The translations under genes and the position numbers were made by a program. A model generated the notes under the pieces. It saw nothing but the letters and a program-made list of their open reading frames with translations, was not told the origin of the DNA and ran no database searches. Below are positions 47,529 to 55,887 of a stretch of 64,000 nt of DNA, piece by piece. The DNA is from Pseudomonas rubra (GTDB lineage Bacteria > Pseudomonadota > Gammaproteobacteria > Pseudomonadales > Pseudomonadaceae): NCBI RefSeq assembly GCF_028656935.1, contig NZ_JAMDGZ010000019.1, positions 186,001-250,000 of the forward strand. Direction: 5' to 3'. Position 1 is the stretch's first letter. Each line of letters starts with the position of its first letter.

Positions 47529-50500
47529 TCAGCCGATAGTCATCAGGCTCGCGTTACCACCAGCGGCTGCCGTGTTGACGCTCAGTGCGCGCTCAATCAC
47601 CAGGCGCTCCAGGGCAATCGCGGTTTCACCCGACGACAGGCCGTGAACGCCGACGATGGCGCCAGCGCGCTTGGCCACCTGCTCGCACACGGCGCGCAGT
47701 TGGTCAGAGTCGCCGTGATGCAGGACAGCGTCGAACACCACCTCGTCCTTGTTCCAGTCGGCCACCAGTTGGATGCGCGCTTGCACTTCCTTCGGCAGAC
47801 GATTGCGCAGGGTCTTGCTCAGCTCGCCTTCCGGCCAGACCGCCGAGCTGCCCACGGCCAGGACCGCGGCCAGTTGGGTCAGCAGGTCGGCTTCGACCTC
47901 GGCTAGGCACAGCACGTGCTCGCGCGGCAGGATGGTGTAGCTGTTGCGCTCGCCAGTCGGGCCAGCCAGCAGGCGGCTGATACCGCTTTGCGATTGCTGG
48001 GCGAACTGCTCACACAGGCCGTTCAAGTCATTCAGCTGATTGCTCTCCGCCCAGGCCTTGAGAGCTTGCAGTGGCTTGCTCAGGCTGTCGCGCAGGCGGG
48101 TGTCCGGGGCGTTTTCGCCGTCGGTACGCTGGAACGACTGCTCGATGGCACCGGCTGGGCGGGTCGACAGCAAGCGGTACAGATACAGCGGGCCGCCGGC
48201 TTTCGGGCCAGTGCCAGACAGGCCTTCGCCACCGAATGGCTGCACGCCGACTACGGCACCGACAATGTTGCGGTTGACGTAGACGTTACCGGCGTTGACG
48301 TTGTCGATGACCTTGGCAATGGTTTCATCGATGCGGGTGTGGACACCCAGGGTCAGGCCGTAACCGGAGGCGTTGATTTGCTCGATCAACTGGTCGAGGT
48401 TCTTGCGGTTGTAGCGCACCACGTGCAGTACCGGGCCGAAGATCTCGCGCTGCAGTTCGTCGAAGCTTTCCAGCTCGATCAGGGTTGGCATCACGAAAGT
48501 GCCGCGCTTGATCTCTTCGCCATCGGCGATGGCCATCTGGTACACGGTGCGGCCTTTGTCGCGCATGCCCTGGATGTGTTTCTCAATCCCGGCTTTGGCT
48601 TCGGCGTCGATGACCGGGCCAATATCTACGGACAGGCGCTCGGGGTTACCCAGGCGGCTTTCGGCCATGGCGCCCTTGAGCATTTCGATGACGCGGTCGG
48701 CGGAGTCTTCCTGCAGGCATAGTACGCGCAGAGCCGAGCAACGTTGGCCGGCGCTGTCGAAAGCCGAGGAGACGACGTCGATGACCACTTGCTCGGTGAG
48801 TGCCGAGGAGTCGACGATCATCGCGTTCTGGCCGCCAGTCTCGGCGATCAGCGGGATCGGACGGCCCTGGGCATCCAGGCGGCCGGCGATGTTGCGTTGC
48901 AGCAGGCGGGCGACCTCGGTGGAACCGGTGAACATCACGCCTTTGACCCGATCATCACCGACCAGGCGGGCGCCGACGGTTTCACCGCGGCCTGGCAGCA
49001 GTTGCACCACGCCTTCAGGGATACCAGCTTCGAGCAGCAGGCGCACGGCCTGGGCCGCGACCAGCGGCGTTTGTTCGGCCGGCTTGGCCAGCACCGGGTT
49101 ACCTGCGGCAAGCGCAGCGGCAACCTGGCCGCTGAAGATCGCCAACGGGAAGTTCCAGGGGCTGATGCACACGACCGGGCCCAGTGGGCGGTGGGCGTCG
49201 TTGCTGAAGTCGTTGCGTGCCTGTACGGCGTAGTAACGCAAGAAGTCGACGGCTTCGCGGACTTCGGCGATGGCGTTGGCGAAGGTCTTGCCGGCTTCAC
49301 GGGCGAGCAGGCCCATCAACGGCTGGATCTCGGCTTCCATCAGGTCGGCAGCACGTTCCAGGATCGCTGCGCGTTCGGCTGGCGGGGTGGCCTGCCAGAT
49401 CGGCGCAGCCTTGACGGCGCACTGGATGGCATTGTCGACGTCGCTGACGTTGGCTTCCTGAACGTGACCGACGACATCACGCAGATCTGCCGGGTTCAGC
49501 ACGGCGGCTGCTGCTTCCTGGCTGGAGGCGCAACCGAGCATCGGCGCGGCTTTCCAGTCGTTGTGGGCACTGGCCAGCAAGGCACAGGACAGCGAGGCCA
49601 GGCGGTGTTCGTTGGCCAGGTCGATGCCGGCGGAGTTGGCCCGCTCGGCGCCATACAGGTCACGCGGCAGCGGAATGCGCGGGTGCGGCAGGCCGGCGTT
49701 GCCTTCCTGGGTGGCCATCTGTTCGATGGTTGCGACCGGGTCGGCGACCAGTTCCTGGATCGAGATCGACTGGTCGGCAATCCGGTTGACGAACGAGGTG
49801 TTGGCGCCGTTTTCCAGCAGGCGACGAACCAGGTAGGCCAGCAGGGTTTCGTGGGTACCGACCGGTGCATACACACGGCACGGACGGTTCAGCTTGCCGT
49901 CGGCGACTTTACCGACAACCTGCTCGTACAGCGGCTCGCCCATGCCATGCAGGCACTGGAACTCGTACTGCCCCGGGTAATAGTTCTGGCCGGCAATATG
50001 GTAGATGGCCGACAGCGTGTGGGCGTTGTGGGTGGCGAACTGCGGGTAGATGACTTCCGGCACCGACAGCAGCTTGCGTGCACAAGCAATGTAGGAAACG
50101 TCGGTGTACACCTTGCGGGTGTACACCGGATAGCCTTCCAGGCCCTCGACCTGGGCGCGCTTGATCTCGCTGTCCCAGTAGGCGCCTTTGACCAGGCGGA
50201 TCATCAGGCGATGGCGGCTGCGGCGGGCCAGGTCGATGACGTAGTCGATGACGTACGGGCAGCGCTTCTGGTAGGCCTGGATGACAAAGCCGATACCGTT
50301 CCAGCCAGTCAGTTGCGGCTCGAAGCACAGGCGCTCGAGCAGGTCCAGCGACAGCTCCAGGCGGTCGGCTTCTTCGGCGTCAATGTTCAGGCCGATATCG
50401 TATTGCTTGGCCAGCAGGGTCAGCGACAGCAGGCGCGGGTACAGCTCGTCCATTACGCGCTCGTACTGGGCGCGGCTGTAGCGCGGGTGCAGGGCCGAGA

Positions 50501-51482
50501 GCTTGATCGAGATGCCCGGGCCTTCATAGATGCCGCGGCCGTGGGACGCCTTGCCGATCGAGTGGATGGCCTGCTCGTAGGACGCCAGGTACTTCTGTGC
50601 GTCATGTTCGGTCAGTGCCGCTTCACCGAGCATGTCATAGGAATAGCGGAAGCCTTTGGCTTCGAACTTGCTGGCATTGGCCAGGGCTTCGGCGATGGTC
50701 TCGCCGGTGACGAACTGCTCGCCCATCAGGCGCATGGCCATGTCGACGCCCTTGCGGATCATCGGCTCGCCACTCTTGCCGATGATGCGGCTGAGCGAGG
50801 AGGTCAGGCCAGATTCATTGTGGGTCGAGACCAGCTTGCCGGTCAGCAGCAGGCCCCAGGTGGCAGCGTTGACGAACAGTGATGGGCTGTTACCCAGGTG
50901 CGGCTGCCAGTTGCCAGTGCTGATCTTGTCGCGGATCAGGGCGTCGCGGGTGCCTTTGTCGGGGATGCGCAACAGTGCTTCGGCCAGGCACATCAGCGCC
51001 ACGCCTTCCTGGGACGACAGGGAGAATTCCTGCAGCAGGCCCTGAACGATGCCGGCCCGGCCGCCAGCGCTCTTCTGGTTACGCAGCTTTTCGGCGATGC
51101 CCGCAGCCAGCTTGTTGGTGGCTTCGGCCATGGCCGCTGGCAGGCGTGCCTGCTCCAGCAGCATCGGTACTACTTCCGGCTCGGGGCGGCGGTAAGCGGC
51201 GGTGATGGCCGAGCGCAGAACCGATTGCGGCAGGATGCTTTCGGCGAACTCGAGGAAGCACTGGTGAGCGTGGTCGGCCTGGACTTCACCGCTGTCGTCG
51301 GCATGAATACCGGGCTGACCGTTGAGTTCGGTCAGGGTGGCGCCACCCTCGAGCTTCTCCAGGTAATTGAAGATCGCTTGCTTGATCAACCAATGCGGCG
51401 TGCGGTCGATGGACGTTGCAGCTGCTTTGAGTCGCTCACGGGTAGGGTCGTCGAGTTTGACCCCAAGGGTGGTCGTCGCCAT
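47529..51482 (-). CDS. putA: Trifunctional PutA: proline dehydrogenase, glutamate-semialdehyde dehydrogenase and DNA-binding repressor
   Basis: A 1317-residue protein (E. coli 1320). Residues 1-45 are a ribbon-helix-helix DNA-binding domain (TTTLGVKLDDPTRERLKAAATSIDRTPHWLIKQAI). The proline dehydrogenase barrel follows, with the FAD-region IDAEEADRLELSLDL and RLVKGAYWDSEIKRAQ. In the C-terminal half is the aldehyde dehydrogenase with SPWNFPLAIFSGQ, MFTGSTEVARLLQ, ETGGQNAMIVDSSA and catalytic Cys in SAGQRCSALRVL. It oxidises proline to glutamate in two channelled steps at the membrane. It also represses putA and putP when proline is absent. The divergent putP gene and GTTGCA motifs in the shared intergenic region fit that autoregulation. 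Confidence 0.97.
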   Translation of the reverse strand: MATTTLGVKLDDPTRERLKAAATSIDRTPHWLIKQAIFNYLEKLEGGATLTELNGQPGIHADDSGEVQADHAHQCFLEFAESILPQSVLRSAITAAYRRPEPEVVPMLLEQARLPAAMAEATNKLAAGIAEKLRNQKSAGGRAGIVQGLLQEFSLSSQEGVALMCLAEALLRIPDKGTRDALIRDKISTGNWQPHLGNSPSLFVNAATWGLLLTGKLVSTHNESGLTSSLSRIIGKSGEPMIRKGVDMAMRLMGEQFVTGETIAEALANASKFEAKGFRYSYDMLGEAALTEHDAQKYLASYEQAIHSIGKASHGRGIYEGPGISIKLSALHPRYSRAQYERVMDELYPRLLSLTLLAKQYDIGLNIDAEEADRLELSLDLLERLCFEPQLTGWNGIGFVIQAYQKRCPYVIDYVIDLARRSRHRLMIRLVKGAYWDSEIKRAQVEGLEGYPVYTRKVYTDVSYIACARKLLSVPEVIYPQFATHNAHTLSAIYHIAGQNYYPGQYEFQCLHGMGEPLYEQVVGKVADGKLNRPCRVYAPVGTHETLLAYLVRRLLENGANTSFVNRIADQSISIQELVADPVATIEQMATQEGNAGLPHPRIPLPRDLYGAERANSAGIDLANEHRLASLSCALLASAHNDWKAAPMLGCASSQEAAAAVLNPADLRDVVGHVQEANVSDVDNAIQCAVKAAPIWQATPPAERAAILERAADLMEAEIQPLMGLLAREAGKTFANAIAEVREAVDFLRYYAVQARNDFSNDAHRPLGPVVCISPWNFPLAIFSGQVAAALAAGNPVLAKPAEQTPLVAAQAVRLLLEAGIPEGVVQLLPGRGETVGARLVGDDRVKGVMFTGSTEVARLLQRNIAGRLDAQGRPIPLIAETGGQNAMIVDSSALTEQVVIDVVSSAFDSAGQRCSALRVLCLQEDSADRVIEMLKGAMAESRLGNPERLSVDIGPVIDAEAKAGIEKHIQGMRDKGRTVYQMAIADGEEIKRGTFVMPTLIELESFDELQREIFGPVLHVVRYNRKNLDQLIEQINASGYGLTLGVHTRIDETIAKVIDNVNAGNVYVNRNIVGAVVGVQPFGGEGLSGTGPKAGGPLYLYRLLSTRPAGAIEQSFQRTDGENAPDTRLRDSLSKPLQALKAWAESNQLNDLNGLCEQFAQQSQSGISRLLAGPTGERNSYTILPREHVLCLAEVEADLLTQLAAVLAVGSSAVWPEGELSKTLRNRLPKEVQARIQLVADWNKDEVVFDAVLHHGDSDQLRAVCEQVAKRAGAIVGVHGLSSGETAIALERLVIERALSVNTAAAGGNASLMTIG

Positions 51483-51552
51483 TTCTTATCCTCATTATTG
51501 CCACAGGCTGTGGCTTAAGCTGGCGCCAAGATTATCCGTGCGCGAATTTGGG

Positions 51553-51788
51553 TGCAACCTAGTGCAACCCAAAATATGCAGGAAAAAAGTGCTACTCGTC
51601 TGGATGGTAAAACCCTACAGCGGAAATGGCTGTTTCTGATGCTTTTTCTTCTGAAAATATGTGTTTTTGCTCCAAAAAGGAGCAAAAACCCGCTGTTACG
51701 CAAAATTTCCGACGAGGTGCAACTTGATTGTAAAAACAGGTTGCACCCTCTTTGCGTTGTTGCATAGCATTCGCGGCCTGGGTGCAAC
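51553..51788. promoter_or_regulatory. putA-putP control region with six PutA operator motifs
   Basis: The hexamer GTTGCA (or TGCAAC) occurs at 51553, 51563, 51718, 51740, 51759 and 51783. This is the core sequence bound by the PutA ribbon-helix-helix domain in E. coli. Several lie in the extended form GGTTGCAC. The remainder of the 353-bp gap between the two starts (51483-51835) is AT-rich, has no gene, and must hold both promoters. Confidence 0.82.
51663..51689. repeat. 11-bp perfect inverted repeat in the putA-putP control region
   Basis: GTTTTTGCTCC, a loop of five A, then GGAGCAAAAAC. It lies between the PutA motif clusters, about 170 bp before putP and 180 bp before putA. It could be a second regulator site or a transcript hairpin. 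Confidence 0.6.
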
Positions 51789-51835
51789 CTCCTCTGAGGC
51801 TGTCGCTACATAAAAACAAACGCCAGGGCGCAACA

Positions 51836-53320
51836 ATGAGTGTAAGCAATCCAACCTTGATCACGTTCGTGATCTACATCGCGGCAATGGTACTGATCGG
51901 CTTCATGGCCTATCGCTCCACCAACAACCTTTCTGACTATATTCTTGGCGGCCGTAGCCTCGGCAGTGTGGTCACCGCGCTTTCGGCCGGTGCCTCGGAC
52001 ATGAGTGGCTGGCTGTTGATGGGCCTGCCGGGCGCCATCTACATGTCGGGCCTGTCGGAAAGCTGGATCGCCATCGGCCTGATCGTCGGTGCCTACCTGA
52101 ACTGGCTGTTCGTTGCCGGCCGCCTGCGGGTGCAGACCGAGCACAACGGCGATGCGCTGACCCTGCCGGACTACTTCTCCAGCCGTTTCGAAGACAACAG
52201 CGGCTTGCTGCGGATCATCTCCGCCGTGGTCATCCTGGTGTTCTTCACCATCTACTGTGCTTCCGGCATCGTTGCCGGTGCTCGCCTGTTCGAAAGCACC
52301 TTCGGCATGTCCTACGAGACAGCGCTGTGGGCTGGCGCAGCAGCGACCATTGCTTACACCTTTGTTGGTGGCTTCCTGGCGGTGAGCTGGACCGATACCG
52401 TCCAGGCGACGCTGATGATCTTCGCCCTGATCCTGACCCCGGTGATCGTACTGATCGCAACCGGTGGTTTTGACACGACCTTCGCCGCGATCGAGCTGAA
52501 GGACGCCGGCAACTTCGACATGCTCAAGGGCACCACCTTCATCGGCATCATCTCGCTGATGGGCTGGGGTCTGGGCTACTTCGGTCAGCCGCATATCCTG
52601 GCACGCTTCATGGCCGCTGATTCGGTCAAGTCGATCGCCAAGGCCCGTCGCATTTCCATGACCTGGATGATCCTGTGCCTGGTCGGTACCTGCGCCGTTG
52701 GCTTCTTTGGTATCGCCTACTTCTCGGCGCACCCTGAAGTGGCCGGCCCGGTTACCGAGAACCACGAGCGTGTGTTCATCGAACTGGCCAAGCTGTTGTT
52801 CAACCCATGGATCGCTGGTGTTCTGCTGTCGGCCATCCTGGCGGCGGTCATGAGTACCCTGAGCTGCCAGTTGCTGGTGTGTTCGAGCGCCCTGACCGAA
52901 GACTTCTACAAGACCTTCCTGCGCAAGGGTGCCTCGCAGATGGAGCTGGTCTGGGTCGGTCGTGCCATGGTGCTGCTGGTGGCCGTGGTTGCCATCCTGA
53001 TCGCCTCCAACCCGGAGAACCGTGTACTGGGCCTGGTCAGCTACGCCTGGGCAGGCTTCGGTGCCGCCTTCGGTCCGGTCGTGCTGATCTCGGTCCTGTG
53101 GAAAGGCATGACCCGCGACGGCGCACTGGCCGGTATCCTGGTCGGCGCGATCACCGTGGTGGTGTGGAAACACTTCTCCATCTGGGGTCTGTACGAAATC
53201 ATCCCGGGCTTCATCCTCGGCGCCCTGGCGATCTACTTCGTCAGCAAGGCCGGCAGCCCGTCGAAAGGCATGGTGTCGCGTTTCGAAGCGGCCGATGAGG
53301 CGTTCAAAGCCGCTCATTGA
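51836..53320 (+). CDS. putP: Sodium/proline symporter PutP
   Basis: A 494-residue transporter of the sodium:solute symporter family with about 13 helices. It begins MSVSNPTLITFVIYIAAMVLIGFMAYRST and has SDYILGGRSLGSVVTALSAGASDMSGWLLMGLPGAIYMSGLSESWIAIGL, including the conserved Asp and Ser residues involved in Na+ and proline binding, then GGFLAVSWTDTVQATLM and ILAAVMSTLSCQLLVCSSALTEDFYK. It imports proline with Na+ for use by PutA. The start at 51836 is chosen on family alignment; the frame extends to 51752 through the operator region. Expression is likely repressed by PutA through the shared motifs. A terminator follows. Confidence 0.96.
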   Translation: MSVSNPTLITFVIYIAAMVLIGFMAYRSTNNLSDYILGGRSLGSVVTALSAGASDMSGWLLMGLPGAIYMSGLSESWIAIGLIVGAYLNWLFVAGRLRVQTEHNGDALTLPDYFSSRFEDNSGLLRIISAVVILVFFTIYCASGIVAGARLFESTFGMSYETALWAGAAATIAYTFVGGFLAVSWTDTVQATLMIFALILTPVIVLIATGGFDTTFAAIELKDAGNFDMLKGTTFIGIISLMGWGLGYFGQPHILARFMAADSVKSIAKARRISMTWMILCLVGTCAVGFFGIAYFSAHPEVAGPVTENHERVFIELAKLLFNPWIAGVLLSAILAAVMSTLSCQLLVCSSALTEDFYKTFLRKGASQMELVWVGRAMVLLVAVVAILIASNPENRVLGLVSYAWAGFGAAFGPVVLISVLWKGMTRDGALAGILVGAITVVVWKHFSIWGLYEIIPGFILGALAIYFVSKAGSPSKGMVSRFEAADEAFKAAH

Positions 53321-53341
53321 TCGCCTGTTGAGCTTCGCCTG

Positions 53342-53385
53342 ACAACGGCCCGGCCTCGCAAGAGTCCGGGCCGTTGTGGTTTTGG
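53342..53385 (+). terminator. Intrinsic terminator after putP
   Basis: Perfect 12-bp arms ACAACGGCCCGG and CCGGGCCGTTGT (53342-53353 and 53366-53377), followed by GGTTTT. Confidence 0.82.
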
Positions 53386-53446
53386 CGGTCCATGCCTGAC
53401 GCCGCCTGCGGGACAGGGTAAACTGCGGGGTCTTGCAGGAGTTGCC

Positions 53447-54283
53447 ATGAACTATCGTCACGCCTTCCACGCCGGCAACCACGCCGACGTCTTCAAACAC
53501 CTTGTGCTGACCCGTCTGATTGCGCTGATGTCGCGCAAGGAGCAGCCATTCGCCTATCTCGATACTCATGCAGGCCTGGGGCTTTACGACCTGCAGGGTG
53601 ATCAGGCGACACGTACCGGCGAGTGGCTTGAAGGCATTGGCCGGCTCTGGGGGCGCGACGACCTGCCGGAGGTAACCGCCGACTACCTGCGTATCCTGCG
53701 CAAGATGAACCCCGACGGCGAACTGCGTTACTACCCGGGTTCTCCCGAGCTGGCCCGGCGCCTGGCCCGTCAGCAGGATCGTGTGTTGCTCAACGAGAAG
53801 CACCCCGAAGACGGTCGCCTGCTCAGGGATAACATGAAGAAAGACCCGCGCGTTGCCGTGCACCTGGGCGAGGGCTGGCATGTGCCGCGAGCCTTGTTGC
53901 CGGTGCAGGAGAAGCGCGCGGTCATGCTCATCGACCCGCCGTTCGAACAGGCCGACGAGCTCAAGCGTTGCACTCTGGCGATGAAGGAGGCCATTGGTCG
54001 CATGCGCCAGACCGTCGCAGCCATCTGGTACCCGATCAAGGACCAGCGCCAGTTGGTGCGCTTTTACCAGGACCTGACCAGCACCGGTGCGCCAAAACTG
54101 CTGCGTGTCGAGCTGTATGTGCACCCGCAGGACAGCCCGCAGGGCTTGAATGGCTCAGGCCTGGCCATTGCCAACCCGCCATGGGGCCTGGAAGAAGAAC
54201 TGCGTGAGTTGTTGCCGTGGCTGTCACAGGTGCTGGCGCAGACTCAGGGGAGTTGGCGGATGGATTGGTTGATTGCGGAGTAA
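53447..54283 (+). CDS. rlmJ: 23S rRNA (adenine2030-N6)-methyltransferase RlmJ
   Basis: A 278-residue SAM-dependent methyltransferase. It begins MNYRHAFHAGNHADVFKHLVL, the unmistakable RlmJ N-terminus, then YLDTHAGLGLYDL (SAM-binding region). The catalytic motif IDPPFEQADELKR corresponds to the DPPY/F motif of N6-adenine methylases. Near the C-terminus are SGLAIANPPWGLEEELRELLPWL. It methylates A2030 of 23S rRNA before 50S assembly is complete. Length matches E. coli RlmJ (280). RBS CAGGAG precedes. Its 3' side faces the low-GC bacteriocin segment. Confidence 0.96.
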   Translation: MNYRHAFHAGNHADVFKHLVLTRLIALMSRKEQPFAYLDTHAGLGLYDLQGDQATRTGEWLEGIGRLWGRDDLPEVTADYLRILRKMNPDGELRYYPGSPELARRLARQQDRVLLNEKHPEDGRLLRDNMKKDPRVAVHLGEGWHVPRALLPVQEKRAVMLIDPPFEQADELKRCTLAMKEAIGRMRQTVAAIWYPIKDQRQLVRFYQDLTSTGAPKLLRVELYVHPQDSPQGLNGSGLAIANPPWGLEEELRELLPWLSQVLAQTQGSWRMDWLIAE

Positions 54284-54297
54284 TGCGGAGCAAGGCT

Positions 54298-54328
54298 AAA
54301 GCAGTCAAAGTTATTTCCTGGCTGCTTT
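54298..54328. terminator. Possible shared terminator between rlmJ and the bacteriocin immunity gene
   Basis: AAAGCAG pairs with CTGCTTT across a 17-base loop, with T-rich flanks. It is weaker than other terminators here. Confidence 0.45.
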
Positions 54329-54338
54329 AACTTTGTGT

Positions 54339-54755
54339 TTACTGCTTAACGGTTGATGCCCATATCAAATACCCTGCGGTTATTGCACTGGCGAGAAAGG
54401 TTGCAGCGCTAGATATCGACAAGATGGTTAATCCGCAGTAAGAGAGCGTTATGGCGGCGCCGAGTGCTGCTGTAGATATGCTTGGGGAGTTGGTAAGGGC
54501 TCCAATGCAGAATCTAAATATGCGCTTTCTAGGTCTGGAAAGTTTCCAAAGCGCAATGTTTCCGATTAATGCGAATGCCAGTGATACTAATCCCAGCGCA
54601 GTTAGTATTGTCATCCAGATATAAACAGTTGCTACGCCATGGGTGTCCAGTGGGTCGTTAGGGTTGTCAGGGGTTCCATACGTTTCGATTGCCAGACCGG
54701 TCCATGCGAGTATAAATAGGCTAGGTGGAAGTAATAGTGAGAGTGTTTTTTTCAT
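54339..54755 (-). CDS. Four-helix membrane protein, candidate PmiA-type immunity protein
   Basis: A 138-residue protein with four predicted membrane helices (about 5-23, 43-70, 84-108 and 112-134). The basic loop KLSRPRKRIFRF between helices 2 and 3 places both termini inside. The loop after helix 1 (YGTPDNPNDPLDTHG) would face the periplasm, where the toxin acts. It starts 12 bp after the stop of the colicin M-like gene on the same strand, the standard bacteriocin-immunity order. Integral-membrane immunity proteins of this size (PmiA) have been described for colicin M-like toxins of Pseudomonas; they are very diverse in sequence, so assignment rests on size, topology and position. Codon use is AT-richer than in neighbours, suggesting transfer with the toxin gene. 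The reading frame appears complete. Confidence 0.7.
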   Translation of the reverse strand: MKKTLSLLLPPSLFILAWTGLAIETYGTPDNPNDPLDTHGVATVYIWMTILTALGLVSLAFALIGNIALWKLSRPRKRIFRFCIGALTNSPSISTAALGAAITLSYCGLTILSISSAATFLASAITAGYLIWASTVKQ

Positions 54756-54767
54756 GCTGTCAGGAGG

Positions 54768-55496
54768 TTATTTGGTTGAGTAAACGATTGGAAGTGATCC
54801 GGGTATTTTTATTTGATAGCTCGTCGCGTTACTGTTTTTCATGATTGCTCGTAGGGCGGTGGTGAGTGCTTCATCAATGGGTAGCCTATGTATGTTTGCG
54901 TCACCGTCATACCTATCGTTGTAAGCCCTGGCGTGGCCGGAGAACTCTACCTTGCCATTCGCGTCCTTGTTAACTGTGCCTATGATGCGTAGCGTGATGT
55001 CGCCAAGGTACACGCGCGCTGCAAATGAGTCTTGTCCTGTGTAGTAGGTCACATTGATGTCGATGCTGCTACTTCCTAGCATTGCTGAGTCGATGGCTTG
55101 TTTCAGTTCAGGTGTTTTTTCGACAGTAGGTTCTATTCCAGTGTTTTCGAGTGGGACCGTGGTCGTGGCGCCATTGCCATAAATTGCATGTGCCAGCGCT
55201 TTTAGAGGGGTGAATATTCCGCCGGAAAAATTTACTTCCGTTGATAGTGTTGAAGATTTATCAGCACCGTATTTTGTGGATTTTATTCGGCCCTGCCGCC
55301 ATGCGACTTGGTTGGGCAGGTTGGGATCGTTTGCTATCAGCTGATCGGCATGGTGAGAGCAAAGCAAGTCTGGGGCCATCAGGCCCAAGGAAAAAGGTGG
55401 CCTGTTGTATTGTGCTCGCTTAAGGTCTAGGCAAAGCATTGCCCACCAGTTCCCAGATACGTAGGCATCATCCCGTTGGGCCCAAGCTTTAGCCAT
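54768..55496 (-). CDS. Colicin M-like lipid II-degrading bacteriocin (N-terminally cut by an in-frame stop)
   Basis: The 242-residue open frame holds the whole catalytic region of the colicin M family. The active-site signature is D194-R-Y196-D197-x5-H203-R204, with the same spacing as Asp226, Tyr228, Asp229, His235 and Arg236 of colicin M. Flanking family segments are ALAHAIYGNGA, YLGDITLRIIGTV, SGHARAYNDRYD and the C-terminal YQIKIPGSLPIVY. These toxins enter by a TonB-dependent receptor and cleave lipid II in the periplasm, stopping peptidoglycan and O-antigen synthesis. The same frame continues upstream past a TAA at 55523-55521 to an ATG at 55601. Without that stop the protein would be 277 residues, matching known members (271-276). 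The product from 55496 lacks the uptake region and is probably inactive as an exported toxin. There is no signal peptide, as usual. Confidence 0.88.
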   Translation of the reverse strand: MAKAWAQRDDAYVSGNWWAMLCLDLKRAQYNRPPFSLGLMAPDLLCSHHADQLIANDPNLPNQVAWRQGRIKSTKYGADKSSTLSTEVNFSGGIFTPLKALAHAIYGNGATTTVPLENTGIEPTVEKTPELKQAIDSAMLGSSSIDINVTYYTGQDSFAARVYLGDITLRIIGTVNKDANGKVEFSGHARAYNDRYDGDANIHRLPIDEALTTALRAIMKNSNATSYQIKIPGSLPIVYSTK

Positions 55497-55601
55497 GATG
55501 ATTGGGCTGTTCGGTGTGGCTTATCCTCCCTTTGATGCGGGTGTCCCGTAGTTGTCTGGATAAATCATTGTAGGTGGTAGTATTACTTGCGTTTGTTGCA
55601 T
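55497..55601 (-). pseudogene. Detached N-terminal part of the colicin M-like bacteriocin gene
   Basis: ATG at 55601 is preceded by AAAGGG at good spacing and opens a 26-codon frame starting MQQTQVILPPTMIYPD, Pro-rich and ending SKGG before TAA (55523-55521). Eight sense codons then lead in the same frame to the ATG at 55496. The size and Pro/Gly-rich character fit the flexible TonB-interacting leader of M-type bacteriocins. The single stop is the only lesion seen. Confidence 0.7.
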
Positions 55602-55887
55602 GGCGAAGCCCTTTAGGTGATGGCTGTAATTGCATGACAATCTAATCCTTGTTGTAAATTGGCGTATATATAGAAACCTCCCACAACTATGTAGGTTGCT
55701 TCTTTTTGAGGGGATCGACTGGTGATGGTGTCTCGCAGTTTTGAGTGGTGGGCTAATCGGCTTTTCTGTAAGCCTATTTTGCTTGCCTGCTGCCGCCTTC
55801 CCGGCGAATGGGTTATAATCCCGCCCTTTGGCTGCCGCTCGCCCTAATGGCCTGCGCGCATATATACAGATTGAAGAGGCTAGACCC
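55602..55887. promoter_or_regulatory. Divergent intergenic region between the bacteriocin and LPS clusters
   Basis: No gene is supported here. A perfect TATAAT at 55814-55819 (within GGTTATAATCCC) is a likely -10 box for the carbamoyltransferase gene, starting transcription near 55827. The matching -35 (TGCCGC at 55791) is poor. The half nearest the bacteriocin is AT-rich and should contain the toxin promoter, but I see no clear LexA box. Confidence 0.55.

Noticed and set aside
48744..50882. 712-residue plus-strand frame opposite putA
   Set aside because: Antisense shadow of the proline dehydrogenase/aldehyde dehydrogenase gene; no motifs.
51806..54124. 772-residue minus-strand frame opposite putP and rlmJ
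   Set aside because: It spans two well-supported genes and their terminator on the other strand; the sequence is His/Gln/Asp-rich as shadows of membrane genes are.
55489..55635. 48-codon minus-strand frame starting MQLQPSPK upstream of the bacteriocin
   Set aside because: It has no good ribosome binding site, overlaps the 55601 frame that continues into the toxin, and matches nothing recognised.
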